A stretch of 64,000 bases of DNA from Acidaminobacter sp964416305 (GCA_964416305.1 CAYQDM010000008.1:1-64000), one strand, 5' to 3'; numbered from the stretch's first letter, positions 1 through 7,844 are shown. The notes: a model not told the origin generated them from the sequence alone. Program-made: numbers and translations.

Positions 1-348
1 CCCATCCCACCCATCCACTTTCCAGGTTCATGCCTTCGATTCACGGAGTGATCTGAGAATGATAATCAGGAAAGTTCACACTTTTTGTGGACAAGGTTGT
101 GGAAAACTGTGGATAACCTGTGGATCATGTGCATAAGCGAACGTATTGATCACTGAACATCCTAAAATAACCCTGTTTTTGGGGGATACGGGAAGTTTGA
201 AGCGAATGAAAACAGTTTTTTAAAGTATAAAGTTCGCTTGTGTTTAACTTTAATCAATTCAGGGAATAAAGAAAACGAGGTCGACTTTGAGGATTCAAAT
301 GAGAAAGTAAAGGTCAAAGCGGAAGCGGTGTCTGCTTAAAATTTTGTG
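1..348. other. Non-coding region with DnaA-box cluster
   Basis: No credible gene is seen here. Positions 98-106, 108-116 and 128-136 each match the DnaA-box consensus TTWTNCACA on the minus strand; 108-116 is the perfect box TGTGGATAA. Three boxes fall within about 40 bp. The stretch 108-141 is matched at 29 of 34 positions by 16225-16258, inside a second DnaA-box cluster. dnaA and dnaN are not in the window, so this may be a DnaA-titrating or regulatory site, or the edge of an origin outside the window. Confidence 0.55.
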
Positions 349-402
349 TTGACAAAATACCCCCCCATGGTTTATTATGAAGACAACCCCCCACCCAGGG
401 GG
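349..402 (+). promoter_or_regulatory. Promoter with C-tract operators before the HesB-like selenoprotein gene
   Basis: TTGACA at 349-354 and TATTAT at 373-378 are separated by 18 bp. A run of seven C lies inside the spacer (ATACCCCCCCATGG, 357-370). A second C/G-run inverted repeat (CCCCC...GGGGG, 387-402) sits near the start point. Short C/G runs flanked by A/T are typical operators of CsoR/RcnR-family repressors, and such a repressor is encoded at 7548-7838. The link between the two is inference. Confidence 0.5.
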
Positions 403-420
403 ATTTAAGGAGGGTATAAC

Positions 421-720
421 ATGGTTTTTAAAGTGACTGAAGAAGCTAAGAAAGAACTCATAAATACGCTTGAAACCCGCAAGAACACCGCTATGAATTT
501 CCGCGTCTTTGTCCGCGGCATTGGCTGAGGCGGCCCCGTTTTCGGCATTGCTCTGGATGAGCAAAAGGAGAATGACTACACAGAAGACTTTGGCAACGGA
601 AAACTCATGGTTGAAAATGAACTCAAAGACCAGTTCAAGACTTTTGAAATCGACTTCATGAAAAACTTTTTCTCAAAAGGCTTTGTGGTTCGCTCGCAGT
701 ACGGCGGATCCCGCTGCTAA
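421..720 (+). CDS. HesB/IscA-like selenoprotein (in-frame UGA at 526-528)
   Basis: A 99-residue protein if the TGA at 526-528 is read as selenocysteine (residue 36). Read through, the context is GIG-U-GGPVFGIALDE, which matches the HesB/IscA family signature with Sec in place of the first conserved Cys. HesB-like selenoproteins of this size are an established family in anaerobes. The start ATG has a good ribosome site (AAGGAGGG, about 6 nt upstream). A single Cys is the last residue (C99), where canonical IscA has a C-terminal CxC. A glutaredoxin gene follows 22 bp downstream, probably in the same transcript. The likely role is Fe-S cluster or thiol/selenol redox chemistry; the exact function of this subfamily is not settled. 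Conventional callers would split or miss this gene. Confidence 0.85.
529..564 (+). promoter_or_regulatory. Candidate bacterial SECIS element
   Basis: Directly after the UGA (526-528), TTGCTC (548-553) pairs perfectly with GAGCAA (559-564), leaving the 5-nt loop TGGAT. The loop begins about 25 nt after the UGA, which is the usual window for SelB recognition in bacteria. The loop contains GG. This is a by-eye fold. Confidence 0.6.
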
Positions 721-742
721 TCTGAAATTGGAGGGATATGGC

Positions 743-976
743 ATGGGCAAAAAAGTAGTGGTCTACACGAGCTCCACCTGCAGTTACTGCCACCTTGCTA
801 AGAATTATCTGAAGGAAAACAATGTTGAGTTTGAAGAGAAGAATGTCTCAACGGATACTGTTGCAAGAAAAGAACTGATGTCCAAAGGTTTTATGGGCGT
901 ACCAGTCATTTATGTGGATGACGAAGTGGTTCAAGGCTTTGACAAAACCAGATTGGACGAGCTTCTTAAAGCCTAG
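743..976 (+). CDS. Glutaredoxin-like protein (NrdH/YruB type)
   Basis: A 77-residue thioredoxin-fold protein with the redox motif C13-S-Y-C16 and the conserved cis-Pro region GVPVIYVDD, ending in the usual FDKTRLDELL helix. Length and motifs fit the small glutaredoxin-like (YruB/NrdH) family, which reduces disulfides using thioredoxin reductase rather than glutathione. I chose ATG 743 because GGAGGG lies 6-7 nt upstream; a longer upstream reading frame has no ribosome site. It follows the HesB-like selenoprotein by 22 bp and a rho-independent terminator closes the unit, so the two are probably co-transcribed. Confidence 0.88.
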   Translation: MGKKVVVYTSSTCSYCHLAKNYLKENNVEFEEKNVSTDTVARKELMSKGFMGVPVIYVDDEVVQGFDKTRLDELLKA

Positions 977-1005
977 CAGAATACAAAGTGAATCATGATA
1001 ATGCG

Positions 1006-1037
1006 CCCTTTTTCCGGTTTGGAGAAAGGGTTTTTTT
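1006..1037 (+). terminator. Rho-independent terminator after the glutaredoxin gene
   Basis: CCCTTTTTCC (1006-1015) pairs with GGAGAAAGGG (1021-1030) over 10 bp with a 5-nt loop, followed by seven T. Confidence 0.9.
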
Positions 1038-1058
1038 ATGTTGAAAGACAAGGAAATG

Positions 1059-1083
1059 AAACTGGGTGTCAGACACCAAGTTT
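1059..1083. repeat. REP-like palindrome (GGTGTCAGACACC type)
   Basis: AAACT-G-GGTGTC-A-GACACC-A-AGTTT forms a near-perfect 25-bp palindrome between convergent gene ends. Related sequences occur at 25908-25930, 31706-31728, 53088-53104 and 61431-61526. Such elements are commonly mobilised by REP-associated (RAYT/Y1) transposases; none is encoded in the window. Confidence 0.65.
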
Positions 1084-1118
1084 CCTCAACTGCGGTGACC
1101 ATCAGCAAAACAAAGGTT

Positions 1119-1796
1119 CTATAAGATTTCGAGTTCAATACCTTCCAAATCCAAGATTTCTATAGTGTGCTTGTCGAAGTCGATCAAACCTTCCTCGCGC
1201 ATATTGATAAGCTCTCGAGAGAGGGAGGGGCGCTGTAGGGACATGAGTTCAGCCATTTCCTTTCTGGAAAAAGGGATATCGAGCTTCAGCTTTTTTTGTT
1301 TTTTGTATTCCTTAAGGATAAAGTCACTGATCTTCTGACGGATGGTTTCCAGAGCCAGAACTTTGACTTTCTTATTCATCAGGAAGAGCTTGTCTGATAG
1401 AAGTCCCAGAAAATTTTCAAGTAGGATGGGATGATGGGTGAGAAGAAAAACGACTTCTTTCTTTTCGATAAACATAATGGTGGAAGCGGTGGCGCTGAGG
1501 ATAGTGACGGGGTATTCGGTCTGCTTTGAGAAAATCAGTGCTTCACCAAAGACCTCCCCCGGTCCGAACTGGATCAGCGTGACGACTTTACCGGAGGGCA
1601 GGATGTTCTGGAGGTCGATTTTACCATCCAGGACAATCCCCAGACGGTCGCACTTGTCGCCTTCAATGGCAATGGTGGCATCCCTCTTATAGGTGATGGT
1701 CTTGGCGCCGAGGACATTGAGAAGGTGGGCAATCTGCCCCTCGTGAAGATTGGTGAAGAGGCGGCAGGTTTTCAATATTGTTAAAGTATTGCTCAT
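1119..1796 (-). CDS. Crp/Fnr-family regulator, HcpR-like
   Basis: A 225-residue regulator with an N-terminal cyclic-nucleotide-binding-type beta barrel (about residues 10-125), a dimerisation helix, and a C-terminal Crp-type winged helix containing FSRKEMAELMSLQRPSLSREL. ATG 1796 follows AGGTG; the GTG three codons upstream overlaps that ribosome site and is less likely. It is divergent from a ferredoxin gene and hcp follows. The intergenic region holds the palindrome GTAAC-N4-GTTAC, and an identical half-site arrangement lies before hcp. HcpR regulators of the Crp/Fnr family are known to control hcp and its ferredoxin in anaerobes under nitrite/NO stress, so I infer this role. No FNR-type N-terminal Cys cluster is visible. 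Confidence 0.82.
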   Translation of the reverse strand: MSNTLTILKTCRLFTNLHEGQIAHLLNVLGAKTITYKRDATIAIEGDKCDRLGIVLDGKIDLQNILPSGKVVTLIQFGPGEVFGEALIFSKQTEYPVTILSATASTIMFIEKKEVVFLLTHHPILLENFLGLLSDKLFLMNKKVKVLALETIRQKISDFILKEYKKQKKLKLDIPFSRKEMAELMSLQRPSLSRELINMREEGLIDFDKHTIEILDLEGIELEIL

Positions 1797-1818
1797 TTTT
1801 ATCACCTTTTCTCATTTT

Positions 1819-1860
1819 GTAACGTGGGTTACATACTTATTGGTTTAAGATTAATATAAT
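1819..1860 (+). promoter_or_regulatory. HcpR-type operator plus -10 box for the ferredoxin gene
   Basis: A perfect palindrome GTAAC-GTGG-GTTAC (1819-1832) is followed by TATAAT at 1855-1860. The distance from operator centre to the start of the -10 is 29.5 bp, placing the operator near -41.5, the classic class II activator position. The same spacing is found before hcp. Confidence 0.75.
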
Positions 1861-1987
1861 CTAAGCATAAGTTCAAGGTATTGAACTTGTTTGTAAGAAT
1901 GCCTGAAATGAACAAACTACAAAATGCTGGACAGTATTCTGACGTGAAATTTACATAACGGTCTTAGATAGAACGGAGAGATTAAGA

Positions 1988-2791
1988 ATGAAAAGAAAAA
2001 TCGTCGAAATCAATGAGGAACTTTGCAATGGCTGCAGACTTTGTGTGGACGCCTGTCACGAGGGCGCCATTGAACTCGTAAATGGAAAAGCGAGATTGGT
2101 GAGCGATATGTATTGTGACGGTCTGGGGGACTGCCTTCCGGCTTGTCCGACCGGTGCGATTGAGATCATCGAGCGAGAGGCGGATGAATACTCTCAGGAG
2201 GCAGTGGACGCAAGACTCGCGGCTGCTAAAGCGCCATTTGGATTCACCCCTCCGCCGGCGGGCTTCCATAACTTGCCAAAAGCAAGCGCGACTGCAAAAG
2301 CGGAAGAAGATTGCGGATGCGACTGCGGCTGCCCAAGTTCCCGTCCTATGACGATTGAGCGGAAGGCTATGGATGAGGTGATGAAACCATCGGCACCTGC
2401 TCAGACGGTGACGGAGGGGGTCAGACCATCAGAGCTGACGACATGGCCGGTTCAGATCAACCTGGTCAACACGCGCGCTGAGTTCCTTCAAAACGCGGAC
2501 CTGTTGATTGCAGCGGACTGTACAGCCTTTGCCTATGGGGACTTCCACAAGGATTTCGTCAAGGGCAGAGTGGTGCTGATAGGGTGTCCTAAGCTCGACG
2601 ACAACCAGCACTACATCAACAAGCTGGCGGAGCTGTTCACCGTGAACGATTTGAAGTCGGTTACCGTCGTGCGCATGCAAGTGCCGTGCTGTTCCGGGAT
2701 CACTCATGCAGTCAAGAGTGCAATGCTTCAGTCCGGAAGGATTTTCCCATACAATGAAGTGACAATTAAGCAAAACGGCGAGATTCTATAG
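1988..2791 (+). CDS. 4Fe-4S ferredoxin-domain protein paired with Hcp
   Basis: A 267-residue protein. Residues 1-60 hold two ferredoxin clusters: CNGCRLCVDACHEGAI and CDGLGDCLPACPTGAI, where spacing in the second is slightly unusual. A Cys-rich stretch (CGCDCGCPSS, about residues 102-111) follows, then an alpha/beta domain with more Cys (PCCSG near residue 238). This architecture is the standard electron-transfer partner next to hybrid cluster protein in Clostridia. It lies between the HcpR-like regulator and hcp and carries its own regulator-type promoter. The ribosome site GGAGAG precedes the ATG. An in-gene AACCATCGGC (2385-2394) is a near copy of the dispersed 10-mer. A terminator follows, so hcp has a separate transcript. 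Confidence 0.85.
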   Translation: MKRKIVEINEELCNGCRLCVDACHEGAIELVNGKARLVSDMYCDGLGDCLPACPTGAIEIIEREADEYSQEAVDARLAAAKAPFGFTPPPAGFHNLPKASATAKAEEDCGCDCGCPSSRPMTIERKAMDEVMKPSAPAQTVTEGVRPSELTTWPVQINLVNTRAEFLQNADLLIAADCTAFAYGDFHKDFVKGRVVLIGCPKLDDNQHYINKLAELFTVNDLKSVTVVRMQVPCCSGITHAVKSAMLQSGRIFPYNEVTIKQNGEIL

Positions 2792-2801
2792 ACAGACTTA
2801 C

Positions 2802-2840
2802 AGCGGCAGCCCCACTAAGGAGGGCCGCCGCTTTGCTTTT
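2802..2840 (+). terminator. Terminator after the ferredoxin gene
   Basis: AGCGGCAGCCC (2802-2812) pairs with GGGCCGCCGCT (2822-2832) with one mismatch, followed by a T-rich tail. Confidence 0.75.
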
Positions 2841-2867
2841 AGGAATTGAAAGGGTATGAGGTGGGGT

Positions 2868-2877
2868 GACCATCGGC
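2868..2877 (+). repeat. Dispersed 10-mer GACCATCGGC
   Basis: Exact copy in the intergenic region between the ferredoxin gene and hcp, preceded by GT as in several other copies. Confidence 0.85.
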
Positions 2878-2928
2878 TAAAAAATTACTTGTCTATAATA
2901 AAAGAAATAGTCGATGTTTTCGAGATGT

Positions 2929-2970
2929 GTAACTTGAGTTACCGCGAAATTGGATATAAAGAGTTATAGT
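2929..2970 (+). promoter_or_regulatory. HcpR-type operator plus -10 box for hcp
   Basis: A perfect palindrome GTAAC-TTGA-GTTAC (2929-2942) is followed by TATAGT at 2965-2970. Its spacing is identical to the ferredoxin promoter at 1819-1860 (operator centre 29.5 bp before the -10). No good -35 box is present, as expected for an activator-dependent promoter. Confidence 0.78.
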
Positions 2971-3024
2971 GGGTTTAAGAAGTTCACATCAAACCCTTAA
3001 CAACAGTTGAAAGGAGATTGATTT

Positions 3025-4671
3025 ATGTCCATGTTCTGTTACCAATGCCAGGAAGCTTCCAAAGGCGTAGGCTGCACCGTCCGTGGTGTCTGCGGCAAGC
3101 CGGAGGACGTCGCTAACCTTCAGGACCTTCTCGTTTTCGTACTTAAAGGCATTTCAAAATTTGACCTGATCGCTCGTGAAAAAGGCCTCTCTCCAAAGAG
3201 AACAGACCGTTTCATCGTGGAAAGCCTCTTTACTACTATTACAAACGCTAACTTTGACAAAGTCGTTTTTGTTAAGCGCATTCAGGACGCACTTGCGCTC
3301 CGTGAGGAAATCAAAGCCGCTCTCGTTGCTAACGGCGTTGAAATTCCTGCTGATTTACATGAGTCCGCAACATGGACAGCATCCACAGAAGCTGAGTTCG
3401 ACGCCAAAGCGACAAGCGTTGGTGTCCTTGCAACTGAAAATGAAGATGTCCGTTCCCTTCGTGAGCTGATCATCTACGGCCTCAAGGGTATGGCGGCTTA
3501 TGCTGAGCACGCTATGAACCTTGGCTACGAAGACTTGACCATTGCCGCTTTCGCTGAAGAAGCCCTCGTTGCAACGACGAATGACGCGCTTTCTGCAGAC
3601 GAACTCGTCGCGTTGGTCCTCAGGACTGGCGAATATGGTGTTAACGTTATGGCGCTCCTCGACAAAGCCAATACGTCCACTTATGGCAATCCGGAGATCA
3701 CAAAAGTCAACATTGGCGTTGGCAAGAACCCAGGCATCCTGATTTCCGGCCACGACCTCCGCGATATGGAAGAGCTCCTCAAGCAAACAGAAGGCACCGG
3801 CGTCGACGTTTATACCCACAGCGAGATGCTTCCTGCGAACTATTATCCTAAATTTAAAGCCTACAAGCACTTTGTCGGCAACTACGGCAACGCTTGGTGG
3901 AAGCAAAATGAGGAGTTCGAGTCTTTCAACGGCCCAATCCTCATGACGACCAACTGTATCGTGCCTCCTAAAGACAGCTACAAGAGCAAACTGTTCACAA
4001 CGGGCGCAGCTGGCTTCCCGGGCTGCCCTCACATTGCAGATCGTCCTGAAGGCGGCGCTAAGGACTTCAGTGCAGTCATCGAGATGGCTAAGACTTGCGC
4101 AGCTCCAGTTGAGATCGAGACTGGCGAAATCGTTGGCGGCTTTGCTCACGCTCAAGTATTTGAACTTGCAGGCGCAGTGGTTGACGCAGTCAAATCAGGC
4201 GCAATCAAGAAATTCTTCGTCATGGCTGGCTGCGACGGCCGCATGAAAGATCGTGATTACTATACAGAATTCGCTGAGGCGCTTCCAAATGACACGGTCA
4301 TTTTGACGGCTGGCTGCGCGAAATACCGTTACAACAAGCTCCCGCTCGGCGATATAGGCGGTATTCCTAGAGTCCTCGACGCTGGTCAGTGCAACGACTC
4401 TTACTCCCTTGCCGTCATCGCGCTCAAGCTCAAGGAAGTCTTCGAGCTCAATGATATCAATGATCTTCCAATCGCTTACAACATCGCATGGTACGAGCAA
4501 AAAGCTGTCATCGTTCTTCTCGCCCTTCTGTACCTCGGCGTCAAGAACATCCACCTTGGACCAACACTTCCTGCGTTCTTGTCACCTAACGTTGCAAACG
4601 TACTCGTGAATACGTTCGGCATCGCAGGCATCGGTTCTGTTGAGGACGACATCAAGCTGTTTATGGCTTAG
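3025..4671 (+). CDS. hcp: Hydroxylamine reductase / hybrid cluster protein
   Basis: A 548-residue prismane-family protein of usual length. The N-terminal Cys motif C5-x2-C8-x8-C17-x5-C23 ligates the cubane cluster; further conserved segments (TTNCIVPP, GAAGFPGCPHI, VMAGCDGR, TAGCAKYRYN) carry the hybrid-cluster ligands. The enzyme reduces hydroxylamine in vitro and is associated with NO reduction and protection in anaerobes. AAAGGAGATTG precedes the ATG. It is transcribed alone from a regulator-type promoter and closed by a strong terminator. Together with the upstream ferredoxin and HcpR-like regulator it forms a nitrosative-stress module. Confidence 0.96.
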   Translation: MSMFCYQCQEASKGVGCTVRGVCGKPEDVANLQDLLVFVLKGISKFDLIAREKGLSPKRTDRFIVESLFTTITNANFDKVVFVKRIQDALALREEIKAALVANGVEIPADLHESATWTASTEAEFDAKATSVGVLATENEDVRSLRELIIYGLKGMAAYAEHAMNLGYEDLTIAAFAEEALVATTNDALSADELVALVLRTGEYGVNVMALLDKANTSTYGNPEITKVNIGVGKNPGILISGHDLRDMEELLKQTEGTGVDVYTHSEMLPANYYPKFKAYKHFVGNYGNAWWKQNEEFESFNGPILMTTNCIVPPKDSYKSKLFTTGAAGFPGCPHIADRPEGGAKDFSAVIEMAKTCAAPVEIETGEIVGGFAHAQVFELAGAVVDAVKSGAIKKFFVMAGCDGRMKDRDYYTEFAEALPNDTVILTAGCAKYRYNKLPLGDIGGIPRVLDAGQCNDSYSLAVIALKLKEVFELNDINDLPIAYNIAWYEQKAVIVLLALLYLGVKNIHLGPTLPAFLSPNVANVLVNTFGIAGIGSVEDDIKLFMA

Positions 4672-4729
4672 TTTGAAGCCCAGGAGAGACCCTTACTTTA
4701 AGAAATCGATACGCCAATGAAACTTAAGG

Positions 4730-4772
4730 CACCCCGCCGGGAATTCCTCCTGGCGGGGTGTTTAGTTTTTTG
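4730..4772 (+). terminator. Strong terminator after hcp
   Basis: CACCCCGCCGGGA pairs with TCCTGGCGGGGTG around a short loop, followed by a T-rich tract. Confidence 0.92.
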
Positions 4773-4794
4773 TGGAATTCATGCTGATAATCTA

Positions 4795-4856
4795 TTGACA
4801 AACTAATTGGGTAAGCGTATAGTAAAACTATAGTCGCCCCCGCAGGGGTGGGGGTA
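4795..4856 (+). promoter_or_regulatory. Sigma-A promoter and C/G-run operator for the CoA-disulfide reductase operon
   Basis: TTGACA (4795-4800) and TATAGT (4818-4823) are spaced 17 bp, an excellent sigma-A promoter. Just downstream, CGCCCCCGCAGGGG and GTGGGGGTAACC (about 4834-4859) form C/G-run repeats typical of CsoR-family operators. The CsoR-family gene is the last gene of the operon, so autoregulation is the simple reading. Confidence 0.72.
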
Positions 4857-4876
4857 ACCGGAAAACTAAACATATC

Positions 4877-4977
4877 ATTACTCCGGTATTTGAGCAGTCG
4901 AAGTTGTAATGCGTCGACAGACACCAAAATGGTCAGTTTGACGTGAAAATACTTTACTATTCAAATACCGGAGTAAT
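4877..4977. repeat. 17-bp perfect inverted repeat in the operon leader
   Basis: ATTACTCCGGTATTTGA (4877-4893) and its exact reverse complement (4961-4977) flank 67 bp, between the promoter at 4795 and the gene start at 5009. It could be a long-range leader hairpin, a two-site operator, or recombination sites; nothing in the window decides. Confidence 0.8.
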
Positions 4978-5008
4978 AACTAACTTAAACCTAATTGGAG
5001 GGTTCAAA

Positions 5009-7534
5009 GTGGGAAAAAAAGTATTGATTGTCGGCGGTGTCGCCGGTGGCGCAAGTGCAGCAGCACGACTCAGACGTGTGGATGAAGCTGCAGAAATTAT
5101 TTTGTTTGAGAAAGGCGAATACATTTCATTTGCGAACTGCGGCCTGCCGTATTATATAGGCGAGACTATTGAAGAGCGATCGGCACTGCTTGTACAGACA
5201 CCGGAGGCTATGAAGGCGCGCTTTGAAATCGATGTGCGCGTACAAAACGAAGTCCTCAGCATCAACCGTGAGCAGAAGACGGTTCAAGTCATCAATCATG
5301 CCAGCGGCCAAAAGTATGATGAAAGCTATGACGTCCTGGTCCTGTCACCGGGCTCCACGCCGCTCAAGCCGCCAATTCCCGGCATCAACAACCCGAACAT
5401 CTTCACCCTATGGAATATTCGTGATACTGACGCAATCAAGGGCTTTGTCGACAACCTCAAGCCAAAGCGCGCAGCGGTTATAGGCGGCGGCTTTATAGGT
5501 CTTGAAATGGCGGAAAATCTTTGGGATCGTGGCATTCAAGTCAGCGTCATCGAGATGCTGGACCAGGTCATGGCACCTATCGATTTCGAGATGGCTCAAC
5601 AGGTTCACGCACACCTGAGAAATAAAGGCGTCGACCTGAGACTCGGCGACGGCGTCAAGGAATTCAACTACAACAACGGTATCACGACAGTGACCTTAGC
5701 CAGCGGCGCTAAAGTGGACGCGGAAATTGTACTCCTTTCAATAGGTGTCCGCCCTCAGACACAGCTCGCGAAGGATGCAGGCCTCGAACTCAACGAACGC
5801 GGCGGCATTGTGGTCGACGGCACGCTGAAGACCAGCGACCCGAACATCTACGCGATTGGCGACGCCATTGAAGTCACGGACTTCGTCCAGGGCATCAAGG
5901 CTATGGTGCCGCTCGCAGGCCCAGCCAACAAGCAAGGCCGAATCGCGGCCAACAACATTGCCGGCGCCAACGAAGTCTACAAAGGCACACAAGGCACTTC
6001 CATTGCCAAAGTCTTCGACCTCACGGTCGCCAGCACAGGCGTCAACGAAAAATCCCTGAAGCGCGCAGGCAAAGTCTACGGCGTCGACTTCTGGACCTCC
6101 ATAATTCACTCCAAGTCCCATGCCGGCTACTACCCAGGTGCTCTGCCGATGGCGCTCAAGCTCATCTTCGACGACAAAGGCAAAGTGCTGGGTTCCCAAA
6201 TTGTAGGTTACGAGGGCGTCGACAAACGCATTGACGTCATTGCAACCGCCATCCGCTTTGGCGGAACGATAGAAGATCTCAAAGAGCTCGAGTTGGCATA
6301 TGCACCGCCATACTCTTCCGCCAAGGATCCGGTCAACATGGCAGGCTTCACCGCAGAAAACATCCTGAAAGGCGATCTCAAAGTCATCCAGTGGCATGAA
6401 CTGGATGCCCTCGATCCTGAGAAGAGTGTCGTGGTTGACGTTCGCGATGCAGTAGAGCGCGAGCTCGGCTATGTAGGCGGCTCGGTCAACATTCCAGTGG
6501 ATGAACTCAGAGCGCGTCACGGCGAACTCGACAAGAGCAAAACCATCGTGGTATACTGTGCTGTAGGCCTTCGCGGCTACATTGCGGCCCGTATTTTGAA
6601 GCAGCTTGGCTTTGAGGATGTTAGCAACCTCAGCGGCGGCTACACGACTTTCCAAAATGTTTTCTGCCAGGACCCAGCCAACATCGACAAGTGCGGCGGT
6701 TCTCTCTGCGGCGGCGCGGACGGCGGCAGCTGCGGCATGCCGGCTGAGTCTGAGCTCACCGATTCCGGCGAGATCATCTCAAAGGCGGTCAAACAGACGG
6801 GCAACGTCATTAAACTCAACGCTTGCGGTCTCCAGTGTCCAGGCCCGATCCTCCAGGTTTACAAACGCATGGAAGAAATGGCGCCAGGGGATGTCCTGGA
6901 AGTTACCGCGACGGATCCGGGTTTCGTCAACGACATAGCAACCTGGGCGAAGAAAACCGGCAACACGCTCCTCGCTTCCGGTAAGGGCGACAAGAAAAAT
7001 GTTTTCGCCAATGTCATGAAAGGCACAAGTGAGCATAAGGCAGCGCAACACCTGGCGGAGCTTCCGAATGACAAAACCCTCGTCGTGTTCAGCGGCGATC
7101 TGGACAAAGCTTTGGCAGCGCTGATCATTGCCAACGGTGCAGCGGCTATGGGCAGAAAAGTCACTATGTTTTATACCTTTTGGGGTCTCAATATCCTGAA
7201 GAAGGCCAACCCGCCGTCAGTTTCAAAAGACTTCATGTCAAAAATGTTTGGCGCAATGTTGCCAAAAGGCGTCGACAAGCTTGGCTTGTCCAAGATGCAC
7301 ATGTTTGGCATGGGTCCGGTCATGATGAAGAAAATTATGAAGGACAAAAACGTCGATTCACTCGATACTTTATTGAAACAAGCCCTTGAAAACGGCGTAC
7401 GCATGATCGCCTGCACCATGTCCATGGACGTGCTCGGCGTTGAAAAAGAAGAGCTGATCGACGGCATTGAATACTCCGGTGTCGCAACCTACCTTGGCGC
7501 TGCGGAAGAGGCTGACGTGAACCTCTTTATCTAA
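5009..7534 (+). CDS. CoA-disulfide reductase fused to rhodanese, TusA and DsrE-like domains
   Basis: An 841-residue multidomain sulfur enzyme. Residues 1-450 are an FAD/NAD(P)H disulfide reductase with GGVAGGASAAAR at the start and the CoADR-type active cysteine C44 in SFANCGLPYY. About 460-560 is a rhodanese domain with catalytic loop CAVGLRG (Cys near 517). A short Cys/Gly-rich linker (about 570-590) leads to a TusA/SirA domain with ACGLQCPGP (about 605-670), then a DsrE/DsrF-like domain to the end. Such fusions act in CoA-persulfide or polysulfide reduction and sulfane-sulfur relay. I chose GTG 5009 because GGAGGG precedes it; an upstream ATG lies in the inverted-repeat leader. It is co-transcribed with the CsoR-family regulator 13 bp downstream. 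Confidence 0.9.
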   Translation: MGKKVLIVGGVAGGASAAARLRRVDEAAEIILFEKGEYISFANCGLPYYIGETIEERSALLVQTPEAMKARFEIDVRVQNEVLSINREQKTVQVINHASGQKYDESYDVLVLSPGSTPLKPPIPGINNPNIFTLWNIRDTDAIKGFVDNLKPKRAAVIGGGFIGLEMAENLWDRGIQVSVIEMLDQVMAPIDFEMAQQVHAHLRNKGVDLRLGDGVKEFNYNNGITTVTLASGAKVDAEIVLLSIGVRPQTQLAKDAGLELNERGGIVVDGTLKTSDPNIYAIGDAIEVTDFVQGIKAMVPLAGPANKQGRIAANNIAGANEVYKGTQGTSIAKVFDLTVASTGVNEKSLKRAGKVYGVDFWTSIIHSKSHAGYYPGALPMALKLIFDDKGKVLGSQIVGYEGVDKRIDVIATAIRFGGTIEDLKELELAYAPPYSSAKDPVNMAGFTAENILKGDLKVIQWHELDALDPEKSVVVDVRDAVERELGYVGGSVNIPVDELRARHGELDKSKTIVVYCAVGLRGYIAARILKQLGFEDVSNLSGGYTTFQNVFCQDPANIDKCGGSLCGGADGGSCGMPAESELTDSGEIISKAVKQTGNVIKLNACGLQCPGPILQVYKRMEEMAPGDVLEVTATDPGFVNDIATWAKKTGNTLLASGKGDKKNVFANVMKGTSEHKAAQHLAELPNDKTLVVFSGDLDKALAALIIANGAAAMGRKVTMFYTFWGLNILKKANPPSVSKDFMSKMFGAMLPKGVDKLGLSKMHMFGMGPVMMKKIMKDKNVDSLDTLLKQALENGVRMIACTMSMDVLGVEKEELIDGIEYSGVATYLGAAEEADVNLFI

Positions 7535-7547
7535 AGGAGGCAGTTTT

Positions 7548-7838
7548 ATGGAGCAGTATAACGAAAAATCAATGGAAAAAAACCGCAAGGACATCATCAA
7601 CCGTCTCAGAACAGTCAAAGGCCACATTGCCGGTATTGAGAAAATGGTGGATGAAGGCAAGGGCTGTGAGGATGTTCTGACGCAGATCCTCGCTATTAAG
7701 TCCTCAGTTCACAAGATTGGCCTCATGGTCATGGAAAGCCATGCCCTCGAGTGCCTGCTGGATCCGGATGAGGACGGCAAGGTCGAAGCAGAGCGGATGG
7801 AGCACATTATTCACATGATTCTGCAGTTTTCGAAATAG
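7548..7838 (+). CDS. CsoR/CstR-family transcriptional repressor
   Basis: A 96-residue all-helical DUF156-family repressor (NRLRTVKGHIAGIEKMVDEG is the family signature). Cys40, His65 and Cys69 (GC-EDV and SHALEC) reproduce the Cys-His-Cys pattern of copper-sensing CsoR, whereas persulfide-sensing CstR relies on two Cys. The operon context (persulfide enzymes, no copper exporter) favours sulfide/persulfide sensing; residues alone leave copper possible. AAAGGAGG precedes the ATG, 13 bp after the reductase gene. C/G-run operators lie at its own promoter and before the HesB-like selenoprotein gene. Confidence 0.88.
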   Translation: MEQYNEKSMEKNRKDIINRLRTVKGHIAGIEKMVDEGKGCEDVLTQILAIKSSVHKIGLMVMESHALECLLDPDEDGKVEAERMEHIIHMILQFSK

Positions 7839-7844
7839 CATTAT

